NCBI RefSeq assembly: GCF_020567425.1
Contig: NZ_JAJCVJ010000003.1
Coordinates: 372,001-436,000 of the forward strand
Source: Salinirubrum litoreum
GTDB lineage: Archaea > Halobacteriota > Halobacteria > Halobacteriales > Haloferacaceae
DNA length: 64,000 nt
Reading direction: 5' to 3'
Positions within the stretch are counted from its first letter, which is position 1; each line of letters begins with the position of its first letter. This document shows, piece after piece, positions 17,003-26,234 of the stretch. The notes beneath the pieces are model-generated. The model made no database searches, was not told the origin of the DNA, and saw only the letters and a program-made list of their open reading frames with translations. A program made the position numbers and the translations under genes.

Positions 17003-18066
17003 TGTCGAGCCCACGTCTCAGTGTCCGTGATCTCGAAGTGACGTACACGACGAAACACGACGAGGTGAAGGCCGTGGACCGGGTGTCGTTCGACGTCTAC
17101 GACGACGAGATCTTCGGCGTCGTCGGTGAGTCCGGGTGTGGCAAGAGCACGCTCGCGAGCACGATTCTCCGACTGCTCGACGACAACGGCGAGATCACGG
17201 GCGGCGAAATCTGGTACGGCGATCGGGACCTCGCGGCCATGTCCGAGAGCGAACTCGCCAGAGAGATCCGGGGCAGAGAGATCAGCATGGTGTTCCAGGA
17301 CCCGAACACCAGTCTGGACCCGGTGTACACGATCGGCCGGCAGTTGATAGAGACGATCCGCCAGCACCTCGACGTCTCGAAACGGGAGGCTCGCAGACGG
17401 GCGATCCAGTCGCTCGCAGACGTCGGGATCCCCAGCCCCGAGGACCGACTCGACGACTACCCACACCAGTTCTCGGGCGGGATGCGTCAGCGCGTGGTCA
17501 TCGCGATCGCGCTGTCGTGTGATCCGGGGCTCCTGATCGCCGACGAACCGACCACCGGGCTGGACGTCTCCATCCAGGCGCAGATCCTCGATCTCCTCGA
17601 AGACATCAACGACAACCACGACACCTCGGTCGTCCTGATCACCCACGACCTCGGCGTCGTCGCGGAGGTCTGTGATCGGGTCGGGGTGATGTACGCCGGC
17701 AACCTGGTGGAAGTCAGCCCCGTCGACGTCGTCTACGACGACCCGAAGCACCCGTACACCGAGGATCTACTCCGCTCCATCCCGGAGACCCACGAGATGA
17801 AAGCGGAGTTGACCGTCATAAAGGGAACGCCCCCGGACCTCCGGGAGCCGCCGTCCGGCTGTCGCTACCACCCGCGGTGTACGAAGGTGTGTAGCGACGC
17901 CTGCGAGACCGGTGACATCCCCCGAGTGTACCAGGAGGACGGCTCGGCGGTCCGCTGTTACCTGTACGATCCGGCCGAGAACCCCGAGTACGAGGGCTCG
18001 GCGGCGGGTGACGACGAGCACCCGGACGGCCGGCTGGAGCGCCCCGAAGGGAGTGATCGGCTGTGA
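17002..18066 (+). CDS. dppD: Dipeptide ABC transporter ATP-binding protein (DppD type)
   Basis: This 354-residue ATPase starts on the A of the dppC stop codon (TGATG). Motifs are Walker [10 protein letters not shown] (about residue 40), signature FSGGMRQR, and Walker [13 protein letters not shown]. The C-terminal oligopeptide-transporter extension contains [15 protein letters not shown] (about residues 290-305), the cysteine cluster common to Opp/Dpp ATPases that can hold an iron-sulfur centre. It energises peptide import with DppF. Confidence 0.94.
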   Translation: MSSPRLSVRDLEVTYTTKHDEVKAVDRVSFDVYDDEIFGVVGESGCGKSTLASTILRLLDDNGEITGGEIWYGDRDLAAMSESELAREIRGREISMVFQDPNTSLDPVYTIGRQLIETIRQHLDVSKREARRRAIQSLADVGIPSPEDRLDDYPHQFSGGMRQRVVIAIALSCDPGLLIADEPTTGLDVSIQAQILDLLEDINDNHDTSVVLITHDLGVVAEVCDRVGVMYAGNLVEVSPVDVVYDDPKHPYTEDLLRSIPETHEMKAELTVIKGTPPDLREPPSGCRYHPRCTKVCSDACETGDIPRVYQEDGSAVRCYLYDPAENPEYEGSAAGDDEHPDGRLERPEGSDRL

Positions 18067-19103
18067 CCGACCCGATACTGGCGGTCGACGGACTCACGAA
18101 ACAGTTCACGATGAACAGCGGCGTGGTCTCGCGCCTGCTGGGGAACACTCGGACGCTCACTGCGGTCCGTGACGTCTCCTTCGAGGTGGGGCGCGGCGAG
18201 ACGCTCGCACTCGTCGGCGAGAGCGGTGCCGGGAAGTCGACGGTCGGGAACGTCGTCACCCGCATCCACCGGCCCACGGCCGGATCGGTTCGGTATCGCG
18301 GCGACGACGTCCACGAGTTGTCCGACGAGCGCCTGCGAGCGTACCGGCAGTCCGTCCAGATGGTGTTCCAGGACCCGTACTCCAGTCTGGATCCGCGCTA
18401 CCGGGTCGGGTCGACCATCGCCGAACCGCTGAAGATACACACGGATCTCTCGAAAGCCCAACGCCGTGACCGGGTTGCCGACCTGCTGGAGACCGTCAAC
18501 CTCGATCCTGACTTCGCCGACCGGTATCCACACGAACTGAGCGGCGGCCAGTTACAGCGTGTCTCGATCGCGACCGCGCTGTCTGTCGATCCCGAGTTCA
18601 TCATCCTCGACGAACCCGTCTCCGCGCTGGACGTGTCCGTTCAGGCCCGGATTCTGAACCTGCTCATGCGACTCCAGCGCGAACGAGAGCTGTCGTACCT
18701 GTTCATCTCACACGACCTCGGCGTGGTCAAACACCTCAGCGACCGGGTCGCCGTGATGTACCTCGGAGAGATCGTCGAACAGGGCGAGACCGCCGCCCTG
18801 TTCGAGGGGCCGGCACACCCGTACACGGAGGGACTGCTGGCCTCCGTCCCGCAGGCGAATCCACACGTCCGCCGGCGCGGCCAGCGACTGACGGGGGAGA
18901 TCCCGTCGCCGATCGACCCGCCGAGCGGGTGTCCCTTCCACCCGCGCTGTGAGTATGCCACCGAGGAGTGTCAGACCGACGACCCGCCGCTAGAACCGGT
19001 GTTCGAGGGGCGGGAGGCGGCCTGCCATCACTGGGAGGACGTGAGCGCGTTCGACGGCGACGGGAAAGTACCGGCAGAAGAGCGGGGCAACGCGGACGAC
19101 TGA
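18063..19103 (+). CDS. dppF: Dipeptide ABC transporter ATP-binding protein (DppF type)
   Basis: This 346-residue ATPase uses a GTG start overlapping the dppD stop by 4 nt. Motifs are Walker A GESGAGKSTVGN, signature LSGGQLQR and Walker B FIILDEPVSALDV. A C-terminal CPFHPRCEYATEEC cluster resembles that of DppD. It closes the plus-strand transporter operon, and the convergent amidohydrolase gene ends 7 bases away. Confidence 0.94.
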   Translation: MTDPILAVDGLTKQFTMNSGVVSRLLGNTRTLTAVRDVSFEVGRGETLALVGESGAGKSTVGNVVTRIHRPTAGSVRYRGDDVHELSDERLRAYRQSVQMVFQDPYSSLDPRYRVGSTIAEPLKIHTDLSKAQRRDRVADLLETVNLDPDFADRYPHELSGGQLQRVSIATALSVDPEFIILDEPVSALDVSVQARILNLLMRLQRERELSYLFISHDLGVVKHLSDRVAVMYLGEIVEQGETAALFEGPAHPYTEGLLASVPQANPHVRRRGQRLTGEIPSPIDPPSGCPFHPRCEYATEECQTDDPPLEPVFEGREAACHHWEDVSAFDGDGKVPAEERGNADD

Positions 19104-19110
19104 GCGACGA

Positions 19111-20292
19111 TCAGGCGACCCGCACGCCGTCTTTGAACACCCCGACTGGAGCTTCGAGCACACCGATGTCGGCGGTCGGATCGCCGTCGAGCAACACGAG
19201 GTCCCCGCGCTTGCCTGGGGCGACACTCCCGACCTCGTCCTCGCGATCTATCGCGCGCGCCGCGTCGAGCGTCGCGGCGTTCAAGGCCCGCTGGGGCGTC
19301 GCGCCGAGTTCGACGATCTTGCCGGCCTCGTAGTACATGTACCCGTGCATGCTGTCGGTGCCGATTGCGATGTTCACGTCGGTCGCCAGGATCTGCTTCC
19401 AGGCCGCCGCGCTCTTCGTTCTCGACTCCCGGAGCTTCGCCATGATCGCGGGGTTGTCGGCGTCACCCGCTTCGATGCCACGGGGGTGCGACCCGATCGC
19501 GAAGTTGCCCACGACGTACTGGTCTGACCCGTCGAGCATGTCGATCTCCTCGTCACCGAAGAGGTTCGCGTGCTCGATCGTGTCGACGCCCTCCTCGATA
19601 GCCATCCGTGCCCCGGCCCCCCCGTGGGCGTGGGTCGCGACGTGTTTCTCGTGTCGGTGTGTCTCGTCGACGATCGTCTGTACCTCCTCGCGGGAGTACT
19701 GGGACTGTCCCGGCGATCCCGTATCGGAGGAGATCCCGCCCGTGGCGAAGTACTTGGTGTGCGTCGCTCCTTCCCGCATGTTCTCCCGGATGCGCCGTCG
19801 GATCTCCTCGACGCCGTCGGTCGCGCTGTGGACCATCCCGTGTCCGTCGGTCGGCGTGAGGTGGATCCCGCTCGGGAGGAGCCGAGGGCTCTCGATCTCG
19901 CCGGCCCGTTCGGCCTCGGCGAGTCTGACGTCGAGGTAGCCTTCCTCGGCCATCAGTCGCATCGTCGTCGTTCCCGCCTCGAGATCGGTGCGGAGGTTGT
20001 TCACGGCCTTGACCGTCGCCGTGGTTCGGTGGGCGCCGAGTTGGCCGATCTGATCGCCCTCCCACGGGCGGATCGTGGCGTGGGAGTGTGCGTCGACGAG
20101 GCCGGGGATCGCCACGCCGTCGTGGTCGGCGACGAGGGGGACGTCGTTCGGGACGTCGTCTCGAAGCTCACGCACGCGACTCCCCTCGAACACGACCACG
20201 GTCTTGCCGTAGTCGCGGGTCTCGGGGTCGTAGATGCCCGTCGTTCGTACCGCTCGCAGTTCAGGTGCCGTCTCGGTGTCTGTGTCGTTCAT
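19111..20292 (-). CDS. Metal-dependent amidohydrolase (prolidase/imidazolonepropionase-like)
   Basis: This 393-residue amidohydrolase-superfamily protein has an N-terminal composite sheet and then a TIM barrel. Metal ligands include DAHSHATIRP (near residue 60), an ATHAHGGAGA histidine pair (about 215), IEHAN (about 240) and the late AIGTDSMHG aspartate (about 325). The sequence fits prolidase or Xaa-Pro-like hydrolases of this superfamily more than urease types. Its location among peptide transport and peptidase genes suggests cleavage of a peptide or N-acyl amino acid. Specificity is inferred. Confidence 0.82.
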   Translation of the reverse strand: MNDTDTETAPELRAVRTTGIYDPETRDYGKTVVVFEGSRVRELRDDVPNDVPLVADHDGVAIPGLVDAHSHATIRPWEGDQIGQLGAHRTTATVKAVNNLRTDLEAGTTTMRLMAEEGYLDVRLAEAERAGEIESPRLLPSGIHLTPTDGHGMVHSATDGVEEIRRRIRENMREGATHTKYFATGGISSDTGSPGQSQYSREEVQTIVDETHRHEKHVATHAHGGAGARMAIEEGVDTIEHANLFGDEEIDMLDGSDQYVVGNFAIGSHPRGIEAGDADNPAIMAKLRESRTKSAAAWKQILATDVNIAIGTDSMHGYMYYEAGKIVELGATPQRALNAATLDAARAIDREDEVGSVAPGKRGDLVLLDGDPTADIGVLEAPVGVFKDGVRVA

Positions 20293-20439
20293 GTCGGTGG
20301 TGGGTGGTCCGTCCGTTGGTGGTCCCTCCGTCCGTCGAGGTCGCAGGCAGGCGACCCGGACGGACCGGCCGGAGGACGCCTGTGTTCGACGAGATGCTCG
20401 TCTCGGCTGTGGTCTGGACGCCGTCGCGTCGGCTGCCCA

Positions 20440-21189
20440 TCAGTCGTCGTCGGCCGTGAGGGGGTTCGATCCCAGTAGTCCGTCGAGTTTGCTCCGGTCG
20501 GCACTCGGGTACGCCTCCCGACTGTGGGTCATCCCGTGTCGGGCCCACGTGCTCGCGGTCTCGAGGCTGGCGGTCACCGGGTCGACGAACGGCACGCCCA
20601 CGGCGTCCGCGATCTCGTCGTGTACCTGCATGAACGAGAGGCTCATACAGCCGGGAACGAGTGCCTCCGCTCCGTCGTCCGTCACCGCGTCTCGCCCTGC
20701 GTCGATCATGTCCGTGACGATCGCGTCCGAGGAGTGGTCGATGTCCAGGACCGGCGCCTCCACGACCGGGACGCTCGCCAGTCGGTCGCCCAGTCCGTAC
20801 TCGTGGACGAGCCGCCGTGTGAACGGTTTCGTCGACTCGAGGATGGTGAGACAGGAGAAGCGATCGGCGAGTTGGACCGCCGTGTAGAACGACGCCGCGG
20901 CGGGCCCGACGACGGGCGTGTCTGTCAGCTCACGGGCCGCAGCCAGTCCGGGGTCGCCGAAACAGCCGATGACGAACGCGTCGACCTCGTCTTCGTACTC
21001 GGCGACACTCTTCATCACGCCGATAGTGCTCCACTCCTCTTCGACCGTACTCTCGATCGAGAGCGGTCCCTCGCCGGCCTCGACGACGCGGACGTCGTCC
21101 GTCACGAGTTCGTTGGCGATCGCCTCTCTGCGGTCGAGTTCGTCGTCGTCCAAGCCGACGCCCGGCACAAGGTATGCTATCGAAGGCAT
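20440..21189 (-). CDS. Asp/Glu/hydantoin racemase-family protein (copy 2)
   Basis: This 249-residue protein is roughly 60% identical by eye to the product of 14291-15022, and both catalytic cysteines are kept (GCFGDPG and PGCMSLSF). The C-terminal region that contacts ligand differs (for example GVGLDDDELDRREAI versus SVGHPDEEIERRERV at the N-terminus), so the two may have different substrates. It lies on the opposite strand from copy 1, 147 bases upstream of the amidohydrolase start, and probably shares its transcript. Confidence 0.85.
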   Translation of the reverse strand: MPSIAYLVPGVGLDDDELDRREAIANELVTDDVRVVEAGEGPLSIESTVEEEWSTIGVMKSVAEYEDEVDAFVIGCFGDPGLAAARELTDTPVVGPAAASFYTAVQLADRFSCLTILESTKPFTRRLVHEYGLGDRLASVPVVEAPVLDIDHSSDAIVTDMIDAGRDAVTDDGAEALVPGCMSLSFMQVHDEIADAVGVPFVDPVTASLETASTWARHGMTHSREAYPSADRSKLDGLLGSNPLTADDD

Positions 21190-21380
21190 ACGTGTGACAA
21201 CCTCACACACCAGCATAAACCCACGGATGGCGGGTCCAGCAGGGGGCGCGTCGACGCCCGGACCGGCCGGACCGCGAGCGACGCGGGACGACGACAGAGC
21301 CGACTGCAGAACGGAGTGGACGCGAGCGAGACGTCGGCGGCGCGAGGACGACAGAAACGGAAGCAGGGGGTCGGCCGGGA

Positions 21381-23051
21381 CTACATACTCTGGTCGAGCC
21401 AGACCTGCTCGAACCACCACTCCTGGTCGAGGAGGGGCTGGTAGTTCCTGACGCGCGGGTGCATCGCCTGGACGGCGTGATCCCAGTACGGGTAGTACTT
21501 CCCGGCGTCCGCGATGTACTGCTCTGCGATCTGGCGGTACAGTTCTTCCCGCTGGGCTCTGTCGGTCGTCTGGCGGGCCTGCGGGATCAGCGTCTGGATC
21601 TCGTCGTTGACGTAGCCGCCGTAGTTGAAGAACGCCCCGTCGATCAGGTTCACGCTGAACATCTGATCGGGGTCGAACATCCCGTTGAACCCGGAGACGG
21701 TGAAGCCGAAGTTGTTGTTGCTCTGCTCTTCGAAGACGACGCTCCCGTCGGCGATCTGGATGTTGAAGTTCATCCCCAGGTTCTGGTTGAGCATCTCCTG
21801 GAGCAGTTCCTGCATCGTGATCCGAATGTTGTCACCCCGGGTGACGAAGTTGGTGAACTCGACGGTGTGGTCGACCTCGGCTTCGGCGAGCAGTTCCTCG
21901 GCCCGGTCCAGATCCTGGCCCTGATACGGATCTTCGATGTCCGGGTCCCACCCGGTCTGTGGCGGGATCGGGAAGTTGTCGGCCCGACTCGCGACCCCGT
22001 GGAACGCGACGTCCAGCACCGTGTCCCAGTCCATCGCGTGGAGCACGGCCTTCCGGACGTTCGGGTCGCTGAACGGCGGTGCGGTCGTGTTGAACTGGAT
22101 GATCCCCATGAACGCGCCCTGGCCGCTGTCCTGCGTGACGAGCGTCTCGTGGTTGCGGATGCGCTCGACCTCCCGGCGGGGGACGAGGTCGATCCAGTCC
22201 AGTTGGTCCTGTTCCAGCGTGGTGAGTTTCGTGTTGACGTCCGGGTAGATCGTGAACTCGATCCGGTCCAGATACGGAAGCTGAGTGCCCTCCTCGTCTT
22301 CCTTCCAGTAGTCCTCGAACTTGTTCACGTAGACGTGGTCGCCGTCGACCCACTCCTCGAACACGAACGGCCCGGAGCCGACCGGGTTCTGCGACATGTC
22401 GCCGTTCATGTCGGCTTCCTCGTTGATGATCCCGACGATGAACCCGAGTGTCGACTCCAACGAGGCGAACGGTTGGTCGCCGGTGTCGAACTCCACGGTG
22501 TATTCGTCGCGGGCGGACACCGTGACGTCCTGAGCGAACAGCAAGGAGGCGGTGTACTGCGGCTGATCGTACAGCGTGTCGAACGTGTACGCGACGTCGC
22601 TCGCGGTCACCGGTTCCCCGTTGTGGAACACGGCGTCCTCGTTCAGCGAGACGACGAGCGTCGTGTCGTCTTCCCACTCCCACTCCGTCGCCAGATCACC
22701 CACCAGGACGAGTTCGTCGCCGTCGCGCCGCCAGCGCATCAACTTCGAGTAGATGTTGTAGAAGACCTGGAACGACTGCAGGCCGGTCACGGAGCGGCCG
22801 TCCATCGTCTCGATGCCCACCTTCATCCCGGCGTTCAACGTGCCGCCGCTCTGGATCTGTGAGGACTGCGTCGTCGTCGAGGTGGTGTCACCGTCGCCGT
22901 CGCCGTCGGTTTCACCGTCGCCGTCGCCGTTCCCCCCGAGGCACCCTGCCAACCCCATCGCGGCCGCCGCGGGGCCGAGTGTCTTGACCAGATCCCGGCG
23001 TGACACGTCTGAGAGGTTTACCATTGTCTTCTCCATCGGCTTATCGGACAT
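21381..23051 (-). CDS. dppA: Dipeptide/oligopeptide ABC transporter substrate-binding lipoprotein
   Basis: This 556-residue family-5 solute-binding protein has a Tat signal SRRDLVKTLGPAAAAMGLAG and lipobox cysteine (about residue 32), an acidic Gly/Asp linker of about 25 residues, and then the ligand lobes. Typical signatures are DGRSVTGLQSFQVFYNIYS and FNTTAPPFSDPNVRKAVLHA. The chosen ATG at 23051 gives the cleanest signal; a GTG at 23060 is in frame. The promoter shows GATTTATATC (about 23082-23092, minus strand). It feeds the dppB-F channel encoded about 2 kb away on the other strand. Confidence 0.92.
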   Translation of the reverse strand: MSDKPMEKTMVNLSDVSRRDLVKTLGPAAAAMGLAGCLGGNGDGDGETDGDGDGDTTSTTTQSSQIQSGGTLNAGMKVGIETMDGRSVTGLQSFQVFYNIYSKLMRWRRDGDELVLVGDLATEWEWEDDTTLVVSLNEDAVFHNGEPVTASDVAYTFDTLYDQPQYTASLLFAQDVTVSARDEYTVEFDTGDQPFASLESTLGFIVGIINEEADMNGDMSQNPVGSGPFVFEEWVDGDHVYVNKFEDYWKEDEEGTQLPYLDRIEFTIYPDVNTKLTTLEQDQLDWIDLVPRREVERIRNHETLVTQDSGQGAFMGIIQFNTTAPPFSDPNVRKAVLHAMDWDTVLDVAFHGVASRADNFPIPPQTGWDPDIEDPYQGQDLDRAEELLAEAEVDHTVEFTNFVTRGDNIRITMQELLQEMLNQNLGMNFNIQIADGSVVFEEQSNNNFGFTVSGFNGMFDPDQMFSVNLIDGAFFNYGGYVNDEIQTLIPQARQTTDRAQREELYRQIAEQYIADAGKYYPYWDHAVQAMHPRVRNYQPLLDQEWWFEQVWLDQSM

Positions 23052-23124
23052 GACTACCACGACGGGGGTAACGGGGAGATATAAATCCTGTGGTGAGATA
23101 CCATACCAAGGTGTCTTGTTCTCT

Positions 23125-23174
23125 GTCAGTTACCCACGACTGAAGTCGTGGGCTTCCTCCTTGCATCTCTGTGA
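23125..23174. mobile_element. Solo ~50-bp IS1341-end hairpin element (copy A)
   Basis: The hairpin CCCACGAC-TGAA-GTCGTGGG (23133-23152) is followed by the tail CTTCCTCCTTGCATCTCTG and ends in TGTGA. Read on the minus strand it runs TCAC, then AGAGATGC..., then the hairpin, then GGGTAACTGAC. Copy B (41917-41966) differs at one base of 50. The hairpin matches the right end and the tail matches the left end of the complete TnpB element at 35636-37029, so it looks like an internal-deletion derivative. It sits between dppA and the M28 gene without disrupting either. Confidence 0.8.
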
Positions 23175-23260
23175 TGAAGCCCCGGTCAGTCCCCTTCCGG
23201 AGTGTACCGTCTCCTGCCGGTTACACAACGGTCTTATAGTCAATTCGGGTCCAGTACGGC

Positions 23261-25051
23261 ATGACTCACCGGATTGCCAACGAGTCCGCACTGTCGGAAC
23301 TGGAACGGCGTGTCGTCGAGGCGGTCGACGACGAGGAGCCGTGGGCGCTCTTAGAGCGGTTCGCCGACCTCGAGCGCGTCTCCGGAAGCGACGACGAGGT
23401 GGTCGCCGCCGAGTACATCGTCGACCGGTTGGAGGCATTCGGCGTCGAGTACGACCGATACGATCCCGAACTGTACATCAGCCAGCCACACGCCGCGTCG
23501 GTCAGCGGCGTGGACCGCGACTTCGAGGCGAGTTTCGTCAAGACCGTCTCGTTCGCGGCCGACGCGACCGTCACCGGACCGGTGGAGTACGTCGGCTCGG
23601 CCGGCCCGAGTTTCCTCGACGATCCCGATCCCGACGAGACGCAGTCGGAACCGTACGCCGACGTCGGTGACCTCGCCGGCACGGTCGCGCTGACGGCGGC
23701 CGGGAGCCTGTCGATCCGGGCGACCCGGACGCTCGAAGACAAAGGTGCCGAGGCAGTCGTCGCCATCCACCAGCACGAACGGGAACCGCACAACGGCATC
23801 GCGACCCCGATCTGGGGCGGGGTCCCGGAACTCGGCGAACAGCACCTCATCCCGGACATCCCCATCGTCCACGTCACAAAGCCGGACGGGGCCCAGTTGC
23901 GCGAGTGGGCCGAGTCGGACGACGGGGTGACGGTCGAGGTCTCGACGGACCTGACGACCGACTGGTTCGCGTGTCCGCTGGTCGTCGCCGAGATCGAACC
24001 GCCGGACGCAGACACCGACGAGTTCGTTCTCCTCCACGCCCACTACGACTCCTGGGACGTGGGGATCACCGACAACGCGACCGGAGACGCAGGGCTGCTC
24101 GAACTGGCGCGGGTACTCGACGGCCACGCCGACGAGTTACGGCGGGGGCTCCGGATCGCCTGGTGGCCCGGTCACTCGACGGGCCGGTACGCGGGCTCGA
24201 CGTGGTACGCCGACACGTTCGGGCTCGATCTGGCCCGCAACTGTGTGGCTCACGTGAACATGGACAGTCCGGGAACGAAGGACGCGACGGAGTACACGGA
24301 CATGTCCTGCTGGACGCCGGAGGCGCACGACCTCGTGACGGACGCCATCGACGACGTGACCGGCGCTCCCGCACAGGAGCGGTTCCCGTTTCGGGCGGGC
24401 GACTACTCGTTCGACAACCTGGGGATCACGGGCTTCTTCATGCTGTCCTCGAACATCCCCGCGGCAGTTCGCGACCAGCGAGGCTACCACACGGTCGGCG
24501 GGTGCGGGGGCAACTCCGACGCGTGGCACCTCTCGACGGACACCCTCGACAAGGCGGGCCGCGAGGAACTCGTCCGCGACATCTGCGTGTACGCCGTGAG
24601 TCTCCTGCGGGTCCTCACCGCCGACGTCCTCCCGTTCGATCACGCACGCAACGCCGCGAAGATTCACTCGACAGTACGGCGGTACGACGACGCCGCCGGA
24701 GAACACGTGGACTTCTCGCCGACGCTGCAGGCGCTCGATCGCCTCGGGACGAAGATCGACGAGTTCGAGACCGCCGTGTCCGCCGGCGACGTCCCGCCCA
24801 CCGTCGCCAATCGGACCATCACGGACCTCTCGCGGGTGCTCACCCGGTTGAACCTCGTCAGAGCGGGGCGGTTCGAGCAGGACCCCGCAGTGTCCAGACA
24901 GCCCGTGCCACGCTACGCGCCGGCCGAACAGTTCGACACCGGAGCGCTCGACGCGGACGAACGTCGCTTCTTGACGCGTCAGTTACAGCGCGAACAGAAC
25001 AGCGTCGTCTACGAACTCGAACGAGCGCTCGAAAGTCTCCCGACGGCCTGA
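23261..25051 (+). CDS. M28-family metallopeptidase
   Basis: This 596-residue protein has an N-terminal helical segment, a PA-like insertion in the middle (about residues 115-220), and an M28 catalytic core. Zinc ligands are visible in LLHAHYDSWDVGITDNATGD (His and Asp, about residue 255), the WWPGHSTGRY glutamate-region equivalent, HVNMDSPG (about residue 330) and a later His-rich loop (RGYHTVGGCGGN). No signal peptide is present, so it acts in the cytoplasm on imported peptides. A TATA-like GTCTTATAG (about 23231-23239) precedes the ATG. It is the likely hydrolytic partner of the dipeptide importer. Confidence 0.85.
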   Translation: MTHRIANESALSELERRVVEAVDDEEPWALLERFADLERVSGSDDEVVAAEYIVDRLEAFGVEYDRYDPELYISQPHAASVSGVDRDFEASFVKTVSFAADATVTGPVEYVGSAGPSFLDDPDPDETQSEPYADVGDLAGTVALTAAGSLSIRATRTLEDKGAEAVVAIHQHEREPHNGIATPIWGGVPELGEQHLIPDIPIVHVTKPDGAQLREWAESDDGVTVEVSTDLTTDWFACPLVVAEIEPPDADTDEFVLLHAHYDSWDVGITDNATGDAGLLELARVLDGHADELRRGLRIAWWPGHSTGRYAGSTWYADTFGLDLARNCVAHVNMDSPGTKDATEYTDMSCWTPEAHDLVTDAIDDVTGAPAQERFPFRAGDYSFDNLGITGFFMLSSNIPAAVRDQRGYHTVGGCGGNSDAWHLSTDTLDKAGREELVRDICVYAVSLLRVLTADVLPFDHARNAAKIHSTVRRYDDAAGEHVDFSPTLQALDRLGTKIDEFETAVSAGDVPPTVANRTITDLSRVLTRLNLVRAGRFEQDPAVSRQPVPRYAPAEQFDTGALDADERRFLTRQLQREQNSVVYELERALESLPTA

Positions 25052-25058
25052 CCCCGGT

Positions 25059-26234
25059 CTACCAGACTTCGTCGAGGACGCGGAGGACGTTGCCGCCGAG
25101 CACCTTGCTGATCTCCTCGTCGGAGTAGCCGTTCTGCACCAACCAGCGAGGGATGTTGTTCCACGCCTCCGTCGGGTTCTCGAGTCCCTTCACGTAGGGG
25201 TTCTGCATCGTGCTCTCCGGCAGTTCGACGCCGTGGAACTCCGCCAGCACCTCCAGCAGCGACGTGTGGTCGCCGTAGAGCACGTCCGGCCCGAACGCGA
25301 CGTGATCGATGCCCACGAGGTCGACGACGTACTCGAAGTGCTCCATGTAGGTCTCGATGTCCGGTAAGTGGGTCGACGAGAGGATTCCGATGACGCCGCC
25401 GGTGTCCGCGATGGCACGGAGCTCCTCGTCCGAGGACCCGCGTTGGCCCATCCCGCCGGTCTGGGCGAGTGCGTGGGTGTCGAAGATCGGCCGTTCGGTG
25501 ACGTCACACACGTCGAGGGTCGTCTGCGGACTGGAGTGGCTGGTCGAGACGGCCATGCCGACCGCGTTCATCCGGTGGACCGCGTCGACGCCGAAGGCGG
25601 TGAGGCCGCCGTCGCGTTCGTAGATGTCGCCCTGTCCCGTCCCGAGTGAGTTGGACGCGTTGTACGTGATCCCCATACAGCGGACACCCATTCCGTAGAG
25701 GAGTTCGATCCGGTCGAGTTCGTTCTCGATCATCGCCGCCGACTCCAGTGCCGGAACGATCGCGATCTTCCCCTCGTCGTGTGCGCGGTGGATGTCGTCG
25801 ACGTCGCGACACCGCATCGCGTAGTCGGAGTGGGCGATGTCGCACGCGCGCATCGAGACGTCGTGGACGATGTCGTCCCACTTCCAGCCGTGTTTCGAGT
25901 GGATCCCCGACAGTCCGTCGAGATGCATATCGAACGCCGCATCGAGTGGGGTCTGTGCGAGGAACTCGTAGGCGGTGTGGACTCGCCCTTCGCGGACGTA
26001 CGTCCAGAGGTCTTCGTGAACGTCTTCGGGGAAGTAGAACGGGTGATCGTGGAGGGAGATCACGACGTCGTCTGCAACGAGCGACTCGAGCCGTGCCTCC
26101 TCGTCGTCCGAGAGCGCTATCTCGTGGGCGTCGTACCCGGAGAACATGTCCGCCAGTTCGACGCTGACGTAGTCTTCGTCCGCTGTGAGGTACTCGTACG
26201 ACTGGTAGCCGTCATACTGCTTGTCCGAACCCAT
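25059..26234 (-). CDS. M19-family dipeptidase (renal/membrane dipeptidase type)
   Basis: This 391-residue amidohydrolase-fold dipeptidase starts at the ATG at 26234; longer in-frame starts give implausible N-termini. Metal ligands are seen in ISLHDHPFYFP (HxD/H-type, about residue 55), the VPALESAAMI glutamate (bridging), and STSHSSPQTT plus DTHALAQ later. M19 enzymes cleave L-L or L-D dipeptides, so this one could act on products of the neighbouring racemase and epimerase. It converges on the M28 gene with 7 bases between. The promoter has AAAGTATATTACG (about 26255-26267). Confidence 0.86.
   Translation of the reverse strand: MGSDKQYDGYQSYEYLTADEDYVSVELADMFSGYDAHEIALSDDEEARLESLVADDVVISLHDHPFYFPEDVHEDLWTYVREGRVHTAYEFLAQTPLDAAFDMHLDGLSGIHSKHGWKWDDIVHDVSMRACDIAHSDYAMRCRDVDDIHRAHDEGKIAIVPALESAAMIENELDRIELLYGMGVRCMGITYNASNSLGTGQGDIYERDGGLTAFGVDAVHRMNAVGMAVSTSHSSPQTTLDVCDVTERPIFDTHALAQTGGMGQRGSSDEELRAIADTGGVIGILSSTHLPDIETYMEHFEYVVDLVGIDHVAFGPDVLYGDHTSLLEVLAEFHGVELPESTMQNPYVKGLENPTEAWNNIPRWLVQNGYSDEEISKVLGGNVLRVLDEVW

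Noticed and set aside
22840-22950. GCC/GTC-rich simple repeat in the dppA 5' part
   Set aside because: It encodes the Gly/Asp linker after the lipobox of the binding protein, a normal feature of haloarchaeal lipoproteins.
23095-23115. ACCAAGGT word shared by the dppA and M19 upstream regions
   Set aside because: An 8-base match is expected about once in such a window by chance, and its distance to TATA differs between the two.
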